From contig NZ_FUZA01000002.1 in the NCBI RefSeq assembly GCF_900167945.1, positions 1,550,001 to 1,614,000 of the forward strand: 64,000 bases of DNA, in the 5' to 3' direction. The DNA is from Dyadobacter psychrophilus. Lineage in GTDB: Bacteria; Bacteroidota; Bacteroidia; Cytophagales; Spirosomataceae. The notes under the pieces were generated by a model. That model was not told the origin of the DNA. It did not search any database and saw only the letters and a list, made by a program, of their open reading frames with translations. The first letter of the stretch is position 1. Every line of letters begins with the position of its first letter. Both the position numbers and the translations under genes were made by a program. Positions 6,594 to 15,380 of this stretch are shown here, one piece after another.

Positions 6594-8822
6594 ATGGAAA
6601 GAAGAGATTTTATCCGTTCGGCCGGCGTCGCCGGTGGATTGCTGTTATCATTCCAGGAATTAATAGCCGGGTCTTGGGAGACAAAGCTGGTTGCGCCCGG
6701 CGCGGCCAGCCCAGCCCTGGGTGATTTTGTACGAATCGACGCCAGTGGCGATATCCTGTTCCAATTTGTAAAGCACGAAATGGGACAGGGCGTCGCCACG
6801 GCTATGGCGCAGATCCTGGCTGAAGAACTTTGCGCAGATTGGGAAAAAGTCAGGATCGACTTCCCCAACGCCGATATGCAGCGCTATCAGAATGACCGGA
6901 ATGGCGGGCATGACACCGGCGGAAGCTGCACGATCATTTATCAATGGGACCTGCTTCGCAAAGCGGGCGCGACGGTAAAGCAAATGCTCATCGCAGCCGC
7001 AGCAAAGCAATGGAACACAACTCCGGAGCAGTGTTATGCTGAAAAACATTATGTGTTTCAAAGGAACACTTCGAAGAAACTCGCTTTCGGAGCATTGGCC
7101 TTGTCAGCTGCCAGGTTGCCGGTCCCGGCTAGGGTCGAGCTAAAAAAAGCGAGCGATCATCAGATCATCGGAAAGTCAAAACCGGCGAAGCTTATACCCA
7201 AAATTGTTACTGGCGAACTCAAATATGGGATGGATATTAAGGTGCCTGGGATGCTTTATGCGGTTATTGCGCGTTGTCCGGTTTTTAAAGGGAAACTAAA
7301 ATCTTTCGACGCTGCGGAAGCAATGAAAGTCGCAGGGGCCAGAAAAGTTTTCAGCACGCAGCGGATTGCGGGTTTGCAGCTGAATGCGCCATACATGCCG
7401 TACGATATCCGCGAAGGCGTCGCCGTGGTCGCAGATTCATTCTGGGCAGCCAGACAAATGCAGGCTAAACTCATCATTGAATGGGATGAAGGCGGGAACG
7501 GAAAGCTGAGTTCGGAGGATTTTGAAGAAATGGCATGGAATCGCGCCACCCACCGCACCGATCCCACCGGCTTCACGGGCAATGCAAATGCTGTGGCTAA
7601 CCTCAGCCACGTTCGAAAAACACTGCGCGCTTCCTACGTTTTTCCGCAGCAGCTACATTCGTGCATGGAACCGCTCAACTGCACTGCGCATACGGGCGAA
7701 AATGGATGTGAAATCTGGATCGGGACGCAGGCGCCGCACCTGATTGACAGCGAAATACGCCGCGTTTTCGGGTTTTCTCAGGAAAAGATCAAGATGCACC
7801 TTTTTCCTTCCGGAGGCGGTTTTGGCAGACGGTATTATCCGGATATGGCGGTAGAAGCGGCATTTATTTCCAGGCAGGCGGGTAATTTGCCCGTGAAAAT
7901 GATCTGGACGCGCGAGGACGATCATCAGGCGAATTTGGCGCATCTTTTTCAGCATATGGAGTATCAGGCTGCGTTGGATAAGGACAACAATTTGTATGCG
8001 TGGTACGAAAAGGAGATCAGGACCTACACCTGGTCGGCCAGATATATGGACCCAAAACTGCCGTCAATGGCCTATGCAATTCCCAATGTGCGCTATGATT
8101 TTGAAGACATGATCCAGCAGGAACTGGTGCATTCATCTGCCTGGCGAGGCGTAGACGGACATGGCCGGTTTTATGGAGAATGTTTCCTGGATGAAGTAGC
8201 TGCGGAATTGAAACGCGACCCGTTCGAATTCCGCGTGTCGCTTTTAAACGGTGGAAAAGATACTTATGTCGGGGACGCAATACCCGTTCATGGTTCGAGG
8301 ATTCTTCGGGTATTGCAAATGGCTGCTGAGAAAGCGAAATGGGGCGAAACTTTGACGCCTGGCAGGGGAAAAGGCATTGCAGTAAGTACATTCGGATACA
8401 GCTATTGTGCAGTTATTGCAGACGTGACTATGCACGACAACAAGCTTGTGATCAACAAAATGACCATTGCTATCGACTGCGGAAAAGTCATTAATCCGTC
8501 GGGTGTCGAACAACAAATGATCGGTGGCATTGTATGGAGCCTTACGGCATTGTTATATGGTGGGCTGCCCATCAAAAATGGCCGGGCCATGCATACCAAT
8601 TTCCACGAAAACAAGCTGCTGCGCATGAACGAATGCCCGCCAATGGAAGTGCATTTCGTTGATACGGATGAACAAACGCCGGGCGGTGTCGGCGAAGTGT
8701 CCAGTCCGCTGGGTGTACCGGCAGTGCTGAATGCGATCTTCGCTGCCAGCGGCAAAAGGATCCGGAAGATCCCGCTGGAAATGCAGGGGATTGGTACGAC
8801 TTTAAGGGAACCCATTAAGTAA
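6594..8822 (+). CDS. Molybdopterin-binding hydroxylase large subunit (IorB-like), Tat-exported
   Basis: A 742-residue catalytic subunit that binds molybdopterin and hydroxylates an aldehyde or N-heterocycle. It opens with a twin-arginine signal (RRDFIRSAG then a hydrophobic stretch), so the folded complex is likely exported to the periplasm. Family marks include HEMGQGVATAMAQILAEEL, GSCTIIYQWD, PSGGGFGRRYYPD and GVGEVSSPLGVP, whose Glu (GVGE) is the base expected at the active site. The length fits IorB-type subunits. The substrate cannot be read from sequence: isoquinoline, nicotinate and aldehyde enzymes look alike. It forms an operon with the 2Fe-2S subunit and probably the OsmC gene 17 nt downstream. 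Confidence 0.9.
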   Translation: MERRDFIRSAGVAGGLLLSFQELIAGSWETKLVAPGAASPALGDFVRIDASGDILFQFVKHEMGQGVATAMAQILAEELCADWEKVRIDFPNADMQRYQNDRNGGHDTGGSCTIIYQWDLLRKAGATVKQMLIAAAAKQWNTTPEQCYAEKHYVFQRNTSKKLAFGALALSAARLPVPARVELKKASDHQIIGKSKPAKLIPKIVTGELKYGMDIKVPGMLYAVIARCPVFKGKLKSFDAAEAMKVAGARKVFSTQRIAGLQLNAPYMPYDIREGVAVVADSFWAARQMQAKLIIEWDEGGNGKLSSEDFEEMAWNRATHRTDPTGFTGNANAVANLSHVRKTLRASYVFPQQLHSCMEPLNCTAHTGENGCEIWIGTQAPHLIDSEIRRVFGFSQEKIKMHLFPSGGGFGRRYYPDMAVEAAFISRQAGNLPVKMIWTREDDHQANLAHLFQHMEYQAALDKDNNLYAWYEKEIRTYTWSARYMDPKLPSMAYAIPNVRYDFEDMIQQELVHSSAWRGVDGHGRFYGECFLDEVAAELKRDPFEFRVSLLNGGKDTYVGDAIPVHGSRILRVLQMAAEKAKWGETLTPGRGKGIAVSTFGYSYCAVIADVTMHDNKLVINKMTIAIDCGKVINPSGVEQQMIGGIVWSLTALLYGGLPIKNGRAMHTNFHENKLLRMNECPPMEVHFVDTDEQTPGGVGEVSSPLGVPAVLNAIFAASGKRIRKIPLEMQGIGTTLREPIK

Positions 8823-8839
8823 ACTTTTAATCTCAACAT

Positions 8840-9313
8840 ATGGGTAAAGAACATCACTACGCAGCGACTATCATCTGGACAGGCAACAAGGGTACCGGAA
8901 CATCCGGTTATCAGGCCTACGGACGCGATCATGTCATCGAAATTGAAAACAAGCCCGTGTTACACGCTTCTTCCGATCCGGCTTTCAGAGGGGACCGCAC
9001 CAGGCATAACCCGGAAGATCTGCTGTTATCCTCATTGTCGTCCTGTCATATGTTATGGTACCTGCACCTTTGCTCGGACGCGTCTGTGAGGGTGACCGAG
9101 TACGTGGATAAGGCTACCGGAATTATGGTTGAAACGTCAAATGGCGGAGGGCGGTTTGCGGAAGTTACACTCAATCCCGTAGTGCGCGTATCTGATCCCT
9201 CCATGATTGAAAAGGCGATCGGCTTACATGAGAAGGCCAACGAATTGTGCTTTATCGCCAACTCGGTCAATTTCCCTGTTTTGCACCGTGCAGAGGTTCA
9301 TGTGGCAGAGTAA
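8840..9313 (+). CDS. OsmC family peroxiredoxin-like protein
   Basis: A 157-residue protein of the OsmC/Ohr superfamily, cytoplasmic thiol peroxidases that reduce organic hydroperoxides. The two conserved cysteines are present: Cys69 in LLSSLSSCHMLWYLHLC and Cys137 in KANELCFIANSVN. SSDPAFRGDRTRHNPEDL before the first Cys is the family's loop. It lies 17 nt after the molybdenum hydroxylase, whose reaction can yield peroxide or superoxide, so co-expression makes sense. An ECF41 sigma factor gene lies 230 nt downstream; those sigma factors are often found next to redox enzymes. Confidence 0.9.
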   Translation: MGKEHHYAATIIWTGNKGTGTSGYQAYGRDHVIEIENKPVLHASSDPAFRGDRTRHNPEDLLLSSLSSCHMLWYLHLCSDASVRVTEYVDKATGIMVETSNGGGRFAEVTLNPVVRVSDPSMIEKAIGLHEKANELCFIANSVNFPVLHRAEVHVAE

Positions 9314-9513
9314 ATCGGCTGCTCATTTGTATTGTTACAATATACTTCGAGGAAGCCGGACAAATCCTGAATGATCAGAATATCGGTAATCAAGCCACGA
9401 TCAAAAGTGACGATCATGGCGTAAGGGCTTCGGAAAGTCCGATCGTTTTTCTTTAAAGTAAAGGCATCGTCACCCAGTATGATCACTTTGTCTTTGTGCG
9501 CAACAAATTCGTT
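9298..9513 (-). pseudogene. NTF2-like (SnoaL) gene fragment, 3' end only
   Basis: On the minus strand about 70 codons read as the C-terminal half of an NTF2-like protein (VIILGDDAFTLKKN, YAMIVTFDRGLITDILIIQDL). The frame runs into a stop 15 bases further upstream and no start fits, so the first half is missing; the ECF41 gene begins where it should be. The stop codon overlaps the end of the OsmC gene by 16 nt. NTF2-like proteins are small ligand-binding or isomerase-like cups, the same fold as the C-terminal domain of ECF41 sigma factors. Confidence 0.5.
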
Positions 9514-9541
9514 ACCGGTTCGTTCGCGTTAGCATTTACAT

Positions 9542-10393
9542 ATGAAAGAAGCATTGCCATCATATAAATCCCACTTGTTTTCCGTAGCCTACAATATCCT
9601 TGGGCAGATTCAGGACGCCGAGGATGTAGTCCAGGATTGTTTCGAAGATATTTTAAGCACTCCCGACAGGGAAGTGCAGAATGAAAAAGCATATCTGACC
9701 CGCGTTGTTGCCAACAAGTCGATCGACCGTTTGAAGAAGCTCCAAAAAGAACGAGAACAGTATCCCGGAACATGGCTGCCTGAACCCTACCTGCAACCGG
9801 AAACGCCGGCCGTCGACGAAGAAAAAATCGATATACTTTCTTATGGCTTGATGAGCCTGATTGAACAGCTTAACCCGGTCGAAAGGGCCGTGTTTGTCCT
9901 CCGAGAGGCTTTTGACTACTCCTATGCTTCATTATCTGAAATTTTACAGACCAGTGAAACCAATTGTCGCAAGATCCTTTCAAGGGCACGCGGGAAACTC
10001 AGATCCGAGCCATTGAGGCAGACTGATGCAAAGTCATACCGTGAATTGCTCGATGCATTTCTGAGGGCGCATCAACACGGAGATATCAAATCACTGGCAT
10101 CGCTGCTGAAAGAAGACATTATTGTTTATTCCGATGGTGGAGGCAAGGCTTCGGCAGCGTTAAAGCCGATAACAGGATCGGATAACGTGATGCAGCTCCT
10201 TGAAGCAATTTCGCGCATGGAAGCCGTTCAGGCGCAAACTGTGCAGATTGTGAGGATTAATGGGCACCACGGACTTGTATTTATTTCAAATCAGAAACCC
10301 GAGACGATTTTCTATTTTGATGCAGATGAAATGTGCTTCTCAAAAATGTACATCATACGAAACCCGGACAAGATAAAAATGGGTAGCATCTAG
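9542..10393 (+). CDS. ECF41-type RNA polymerase sigma factor with SnoaL-like C-terminal domain
   Basis: A 283-residue extracytoplasmic-function sigma factor. Region 2 (AYNILGQIQDAEDVVQDCFEDI) and region 4 (LNPVERAVFVLREAFDYSYASLSEIL) are clear. Three marks place it in ECF41: the linker WLPEP at residues 78-82, DGGGK near 199 in the C-terminal domain, and NPDKI near 274 at the end. In ECF41 the SnoaL-like extension replaces a separate anti-sigma factor and modulates activity, and these motifs touch the sigma core. It overlaps the convergent LytTR gene by 4 nt. The usual ECF41 partners (carboxymuconolactone decarboxylase, oxidoreductase, epimerase) are not adjacent; OsmC is the nearest redox gene. 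Confidence 0.92.
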   Translation: MKEALPSYKSHLFSVAYNILGQIQDAEDVVQDCFEDILSTPDREVQNEKAYLTRVVANKSIDRLKKLQKEREQYPGTWLPEPYLQPETPAVDEEKIDILSYGLMSLIEQLNPVERAVFVLREAFDYSYASLSEILQTSETNCRKILSRARGKLRSEPLRQTDAKSYRELLDAFLRAHQHGDIKSLASLLKEDIIVYSDGGGKASAALKPITGSDNVMQLLEAISRMEAVQAQTVQIVRINGHHGLVFISNQKPETIFYFDADEMCFSKMYIIRNPDKIKMGSI

Positions 10394-11139
10394 GAAAAAA
10401 GCCTGCCATTTTGCACCAGCTCCATGAATGCTTCCCGGTAAGTTTTGCTAAGCGGGATTTCTCTTTCTCCTATATAAATGGTGTTTCCCTGAATGGCATC
10501 CACTTTCGCAAAATTTACGATAAAGGAGCGGTGTACTCGCACAAACCCGGGCCCACGCAGCATTTGTTCCATTTTTCCTAATTGCCCCAAGGTCATGATC
10601 TTTTCCTTTCCACAGAAAATAAGTACATATTCTCCATATGCTTCGACGAAGTCAATGTTGGTATGCGCAACTTTATGGATTTTCGAATCGGCTTTAACAA
10701 ACAGATATGCATTTTCTTGTCCATCGTTTTTCGTTAAAATAACATTGCAACCTGCTTCCGCGGGCACACTTTTGTTTAAAAGACTAATATACTCGGTCGC
10801 CCGGCTGGCTGCCTGGAAAAACCGCTCAAAGGAAATGGGTTTAAGCAAATAATCCAGCACAAAAAGCTCATAACCTTGCAATGCATATTCGGTGTAGGCG
10901 GTTGTGAAAATCGTTACCGCCTTGTTTTGCAAAGAACGGAGAAAAGAAAGCCCGGTAACATCCGGCATCTGAATGTCCAGAAATAATAAATCAATGCGTT
11001 GTTTCTGTAAATAACCTTGCGCTTCCATGGCCAATGCGCACGCAGCAACCAGGTTTAATTCCGGTATCTTAGAAACATAATCCGTCAGCAGCCGCCGGGC
11101 AAGCAGCTCATCATCGACGATCAGGCAGTTTACAGTCAT
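10390..11139 (-). CDS. LytTR response regulator, partner of a frameshifted kinase
   Basis: A 249-residue regulator with a receiver (DD at residues 9-10, Asp55 in FLDIQMPD, TTAYTEYA, Lys in LLKPI) and a C-terminal LytTR DNA-binding domain (FVRVHRSFIVNFAKVDAIQG). It closely resembles the regulator at 5231-5956 in layout and length. Its ATG overlaps the stop of the kinase gene (ATGA), as usual for such pairs. Since the kinase reading frame is broken, this regulator may be silent, driven by another kinase such as the one at 4174-5250, or the break may be a sequencing error. Confidence 0.92.
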   Translation of the reverse strand: MTVNCLIVDDELLARRLLTDYVSKIPELNLVAACALAMEAQGYLQKQRIDLLFLDIQMPDVTGLSFLRSLQNKAVTIFTTAYTEYALQGYELFVLDYLLKPISFERFFQAASRATEYISLLNKSVPAEAGCNVILTKNDGQENAYLFVKADSKIHKVAHTNIDFVEAYGEYVLIFCGKEKIMTLGQLGKMEQMLRGPGFVRVHRSFIVNFAKVDAIQGNTIYIGEREIPLSKTYREAFMELVQNGRLFS

Positions 11140-12172
11140 AAATGAAATATTTTTAAGCTGACCAGAAATTCAGAATCTATGTCAACTATCTGCAATTCAT
11201 GATTTTCAGGATATATCAACTGCAATCTTTTGCGCACATTGGCCAGCCCGATTCCTGCTGGTCGCTCTTCATTTGAGGGCTGTTTTTTTGTATTCCTGCA
11301 TTCGAAATGCATTGTTCGTGCCGAATCCACGTGCAATGAAATATGGATATACCCGTCCGGATTCGTATCCAGGTCTGAAAATTTAAAGCTGTTTTCAATA
11401 AATACTAACAGGAGCAACGGCGCGATGAAATGGTTGGGCTGCACGCCGGAGGTTTCAAGCAAAACACGCGTTTGATAAACATCCGATTTAAGCTTTTGCA
11501 TCGCAACAATGTTGTGCAAAAACCCACCTCTTTTTCAAGCTTAACGCGGTCGGCCTGGCAGTCATAAAGGGTGTAACGCAGCAGTTCCGAAAGCTTCATG
11601 ATCATAGGCGCAGCATTGTCATCTTTCAGGTACGCCAGGGTGTAAACATTGTTCAATGTATTAAAAAGAAAATGGGGGTTGATCTGGTTTTTAAGGACTT
11701 GCAATTCCGTTTCCAATTGCTTTCGGTGCAGCTCCGACTGGCGTTGCAAGGCATAAAAGCGGTCGGAAGCAAACTTGTAAGCCGTACTGACAATGTGGAC
11801 TACAAAAAGGAAAAAATACATCCTGCCAAACTGGAATGCCCGCGGAAATCTGATTTCACGTTTGCCTGTCAACAATTGCAAGCCGGGCTCCGTAAGCTTC
11901 ATATAAAGCACCGCAAGCAGCAGAATCAGGATCGCAACCAGTGCCGCGTAAGCCAGATATTTTCTCTTTTCAAGATAATGCGGGATTAAGAAGCGGATGG
12001 TCGCGAAGGCAATAACCCCCTGAGCTGCTACATTGACGGAAGCAGCCAAAACCGCATTTCCAAACGGTTGAAAACTGGATAACAGGAATAGCCAGATCAG
12101 CCAATAACAAACCCAGAACAAATAGGGATTGGCCAGATGATAATTGCGCTCCGTACTGTCCATTGTCTTCAT
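11136..12172 (-). pseudogene. LytS-type sensor kinase, split by a -1 frameshift
   Basis: The first frame (12172 down to 11405) gives membrane segments (YLFWVCYWLIWLFLL, YAALVAILILLLAVLYM) and the kinase motif NPHFLFNTLNNVYTLAY, ending in unrelated sequence after KLEKEVGF. The second frame (from about 11519 to 11136) continues the family pattern: LHNIVAMQKLKSDVYQTRVL, the N box VFIENSFKF and G box GIGLANVRKRLQL. One extra T in the T5 run (A5 on the plus strand, 11518-11522) would join them into a normal protein of about 345 residues. It is either a recent mutation, a sequencing error in a homopolymer, or slippage at the run. The regulator gene follows with a 4-nt overlap. Confidence 0.88.
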
Positions 12173-12408
12173 ATTTTTTGCAAGTGTAAGACAAAAGCGA
12201 TTTACATAAAAAATTGTCCGCTGAACTTACCAATTCCTCCTGTGAACTTCGCTTTTTTCCACACGAAGGTTGTGAATAACCGTTTCACGCTGCTTATCGG
12301 TCGTTTTTGTGAGTTCATGCCAGAAATCGCCGCGCCCGATGAATGTTTTTTCTTTTCCAAAATTTACAAAGTTGGTTTGAAACAGAAATAATCAAAATCT
12401 GTAAAACC

Positions 12409-12786
12409 ATGGAAAAGAAACATGTGATCCTTACCGCGCTTTTTGGGATGCTACTCCTCTCAAATCCCTTATTCGCACAGAAGTTGCTGATGGAAAAGCC
12501 CGCTTCTGAACGAGCAAAAATGCAAACGCAACGCATGGCTACGACCCTCAAACTGGATTCTGCGGAAACGGGAAAAGTTGAAAAAATCAATTTAACGTAT
12601 GCCCAAAAAATGGACCCGATCATGCTCGGCAACGCCAGCAAAATGGCTAAGCTGAAAGCGGTAAGGGCACTTCAAAACGAAAAAGAGGCCGAGCTGAAAC
12701 AGGTTTTGAGTAAGGAACAATTCGACCAGTTTAAACAACAGCAACAGGAGCGAAAAGATGAAATCAGGAAAAACAGGAAGTCTTAA
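12409..12786 (+). CDS. Small exported Spy/DUF4890-like protein
   Basis: A 125-residue protein with a signal peptide (VILTALFGMLLLSNPLFAQ). The mature part is helical and charged (ERAKMQTQRMATTLKLD, KAVRALQNEKEAELKQVL, DQFKQQQQERKDEIRK) like the periplasmic Spy/CpxP-type and DUF4890 proteins with LTxxQ-like turns; here KLDSAETGKVEKI takes that place. Such proteins act as periplasmic chaperones or metal-responsive sensors in other bacteria; the role here is unproven. The ATG at 12409 starts the signal peptide directly; an upstream in-frame Met lacks support. Its end overlaps the next gene by 29 nt, so the two are coupled. Confidence 0.75.
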   Translation: MEKKHVILTALFGMLLLSNPLFAQKLLMEKPASERAKMQTQRMATTLKLDSAETGKVEKINLTYAQKMDPIMLGNASKMAKLKAVRALQNEKEAELKQVLSKEQFDQFKQQQQERKDEIRKNRKS

Positions 12787-14074
12787 CAAGTTCTTTGCGT
12801 GGAGCTTGCTGATGGCAGGATTGCTTGTGGCAGGCTGTAAAACCAGCGAACCGGGCGGATCGGAGATCCTGGATCCCGCATATGGCCCGGGCTGGTCGGC
12901 CGTGCATGCCGACAGCCGCAATTCCGATTACTCGACTTCGCAAGGTCCCCGCAAAGTGGAGCTTGCGTGGAATCGCAAGTTCGACGGGACCATTAACCTG
13001 GGCCCGACTATTGGCAGGCAGGGACAAGTTTACGTGACGACCAATGCCGGAGACTGCCACTTGTACGCATTGGATCCGCAGACGGGCAAAACAGTCTGGT
13101 GTACGGATAAAGTAAACAAATTCGCTGTCGCCTCGTCAGCGCTCCTTGATGAGCAGGGACGACTTTTTATCGCGGATAACGAAGCCATGCATGCGTTCGA
13201 CGCGTTGGGAAACCTGCTTTGGGAAACGAAGATCAAGGGCTTTCCATTCTCCGCTCAATTCACGCAGACGGGCAGACTGATCTTCATTACGCACATCGGC
13301 ATTATTTATGTGCTCGACAGAACGAATGGCGCCTTTGTTTTAGAACCGCATCTGCTTTCAGGCGAGCTACCGTCTGATCCGAACTTCGATCCGAGGGCTT
13401 GTATGCGTGGCACTGCGGACTGCCCCTGCGCAAACACACTTGCTATTGACCAGCAAACGGGCCGGTTCTTTTTTACTTACTGGGCACCAGGGGCGGCCCA
13501 GGCCGGCGTGCGGGCAATGTTGTACTCTGAAAAGAACGGGTCTTCGATCAAACCACTTTGGGAGCAAACCGCGCTTCCAGGTGGCAGCGCTTCCAGCCCG
13601 GATATTTCGGCAGACGGTTCGCGGATTTATGTGAATGATAATGCGGGCGGCCTCCATGCCATCGACGCGGCCACTGGCAATAGTTTATGGAAATACAACA
13701 TTGGTTATGAGCCTGGCGGGAGCCAGTCCACTTCGCCAGAAGGCCTTATTATGCCTGCCGGTGGCGGTACAGCGCCACTAATGTGCATTCAGGATGTCGG
13801 CCGGGAAGCAAAACAGGTTTGGAAAAATGACAGCCTGAATCACCTGGGATTACCGATGCAGACAGCCGGAAACCTGGCTTTTGCTACCGTTGCAGGTTCT
13901 CAGGGCAAATCATATAAAGATCTCGTAGTGGTTGATACAAAAACAGGTGAAGTCCTCGATCGCGTGCAATTTCCCGGCAAAACGCTCTTTACTGTCGGCA
14001 CTACCATTGGGCCAGAAGGTAATGTATACATACCTGCCTTTGACGGGACTCTGTTTGCTTTCGGGCCGAGGTGA
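12758..14074 (+). CDS. PQQ-like beta-propeller lipoprotein
   Basis: A 438-residue lipoprotein with lipobox LLVAGC (Cys27) followed by repeats of the PQQ-like/WD-type propeller: LYALDPQTGKTVWCTDKV, MHAFDALGNLLWETKI, LHAIDAATGNSLWKYNI, and VVVDTKTGEVLDRV. Each blade ends in the Trp-containing motif of BamB-like and quinoprotein families. There are no dehydrogenase catalytic residues to point to, so it is likely a structural or ligand-binding propeller at the outer membrane. It starts inside the Spy-like gene. An alpha/beta hydrolase lipoprotein follows 45 nt later and may belong to the same unit. Confidence 0.85.
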   Translation: MKSGKTGSLNKFFAWSLLMAGLLVAGCKTSEPGGSEILDPAYGPGWSAVHADSRNSDYSTSQGPRKVELAWNRKFDGTINLGPTIGRQGQVYVTTNAGDCHLYALDPQTGKTVWCTDKVNKFAVASSALLDEQGRLFIADNEAMHAFDALGNLLWETKIKGFPFSAQFTQTGRLIFITHIGIIYVLDRTNGAFVLEPHLLSGELPSDPNFDPRACMRGTADCPCANTLAIDQQTGRFFFTYWAPGAAQAGVRAMLYSEKNGSSIKPLWEQTALPGGSASSPDISADGSRIYVNDNAGGLHAIDAATGNSLWKYNIGYEPGGSQSTSPEGLIMPAGGGTAPLMCIQDVGREAKQVWKNDSLNHLGLPMQTAGNLAFATVAGSQGKSYKDLVVVDTKTGEVLDRVQFPGKTLFTVGTTIGPEGNVYIPAFDGTLFAFGPR

Positions 14075-14119
14075 TTTTAGTTACATACATTGAATTTTTA
14101 GTCAGAAAAATAAAATAAC

Positions 14120-15124
14120 ATGAAAATAATGCGATTGATTTTTGAATTAATATTGCTTGTATCCATGGCTACCAGTTGCCAAAACAGCACGCCTGATCCC
14201 GGCAAACTCTTCCAGCCAGGGCAGCCGACGTCCGGTTATGGAGGCAGTTCGTACGAGCACGCCGAGGTGATCAAGAAAAATTATGATGACGGGCCTACCG
14301 GTTACTGGTTGTATTTGCCTGCTTCTCCCGCGCCAGCTTCGGCCCCGGTTATTGTGTTTAATCACGGTTACGGAGGCTGGAATCCGGCCAATTATGGTGC
14401 CTGGATAAAGCATTTGGTGCGGCAGGGCAACATTGTGATTTATCCCCGTTATCAAAAGGACGCACGGACGAAGCCGGTAGAATTTACGCCCAATGCGGCG
14501 GCTGGGATCAAAAGGGCTTTGCAGGTCCTGGCATCCGGTGAATTGAAAATCAAAGCCGAGACCGATCAACTTGTGATCATTGGCCATTCCTATGGGGGTG
14601 TGGTGACCGCGAATCTGGCACTCAACGCTGCCGAAATGGGCATACCGCAGCCCAAAGGCATCTTTTTGGCCGCTGCTGGTGTGGGTCCAGTGCCCTCCGG
14701 TCAGGCAAAATCCTATGCCGGGCTGCCTGCATCATTGAAATTACTAATGGTCATTGAGAAGCAGGATACGACGGTGGACAGCGTTTTTATGAAAAAAGTG
14801 TATGCTGAGTCGAGATTGGTACAAGCTGCCAGCAAAGCGATGCTGACGCATTATCCCGATGTCTACGGAAGCGACTCAATCACCGCCGGACACAATGAAC
14901 CAACGTGCGCAGACCTGGATTTTGACAGCAAGGATGGCAAATTGGCCGCGTCTCCCGAAGTAGATGCCACCGACTATTATTGCTACTGGCGCCTAGCCGA
15001 CGCGCTGATCGATTGCAGCAGAAACAATAAAGGATGTTCCACCGCCTTCACCGATTCAAAAGAACAGACGTTCATGGGCAAGTGGAGCGATGGCGTGGAG
15101 ATAAGAAGGCTTACGGCCCGCTAG
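14120..15124 (+). CDS. Alpha/beta hydrolase lipoprotein
   Basis: A 334-residue protein with a lipobox (VSMATSC, Cys20). The hydrolase fold shows APVIVFNHGYGGWNPANYG (oxyanion region), IVIYPRYQKD and the nucleophile elbow IIGHSYGGV with Ser near residue 157, as in chlorophyllase or platelet-activating-factor acetylhydrolase-like esterases. A late acidic residue and His (AGHNEPTCADLDF) can complete the triad. It probably cleaves an ester on the cell surface; the substrate is unknown. Six cysteines late in the protein (CADLD, YYCYW, DCSRNNKGC) suggest disulfides, in keeping with export. Confidence 0.85.
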   Translation: MKIMRLIFELILLVSMATSCQNSTPDPGKLFQPGQPTSGYGGSSYEHAEVIKKNYDDGPTGYWLYLPASPAPASAPVIVFNHGYGGWNPANYGAWIKHLVRQGNIVIYPRYQKDARTKPVEFTPNAAAGIKRALQVLASGELKIKAETDQLVIIGHSYGGVVTANLALNAAEMGIPQPKGIFLAAAGVGPVPSGQAKSYAGLPASLKLLMVIEKQDTTVDSVFMKKVYAESRLVQAASKAMLTHYPDVYGSDSITAGHNEPTCADLDFDSKDGKLAASPEVDATDYYCYWRLADALIDCSRNNKGCSTAFTDSKEQTFMGKWSDGVEIRRLTAR

Positions 15125-15135
15125 CTTGTCACAAA

Positions 15136-15318
15136 ATGACCTGGTTCAAGACCTACAGCTACCATGCAGCTGGAAACTACGCTGCCCATCTTGCGAAAGA
15201 TGGTTATCGCGATATGATTCGAGAACTAGGGGTTTTGCGAAGTGCACACGAAGCAGCCTTATACGAAAATCACGGGCTTAATGGCATGACAGCATCTTAC
15301 CATTACCTAATTTGTTGA
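15136..15318 (+). CDS. Short ORF of unknown function or gene remnant
   Basis: A 60-codon frame right after the hydrolase reads MTWFKTYSYHAAGNYA and LGVLRSAHEAALYENHGLNG, a protein-like composition, ending in LIC. It has no ribosome-binding site and no recognisable domain. It may be the 3' remnant of a lost gene. Between it and the hybrid sensor gene AACTAGCT occurs twice (15324 and 15348), followed both times by TGA or TTGA. Confidence 0.25.
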   Translation: MTWFKTYSYHAAGNYAAHLAKDGYRDMIRELGVLRSAHEAALYENHGLNGMTASYHYLIC

Positions 15319-15380
15319 TATATAACTAGCTGATTTCAAGAAAAATAAACTAGCTTGAAGTAAATCTCGCTACGATCGTC

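Noticed and set aside
12137..12391. 84-codon plus-strand ORF between the kinase and the Spy-like gene
   Set aside because: It overlaps the kinase start on the other strand and has no protein-like pattern.
15034..15318. 94-codon plus-strand ORF starting inside the hydrolase gene
   Set aside because: Its first third is out of frame inside the hydrolase gene; only the last 60 codons after the stop are listed, with low confidence.
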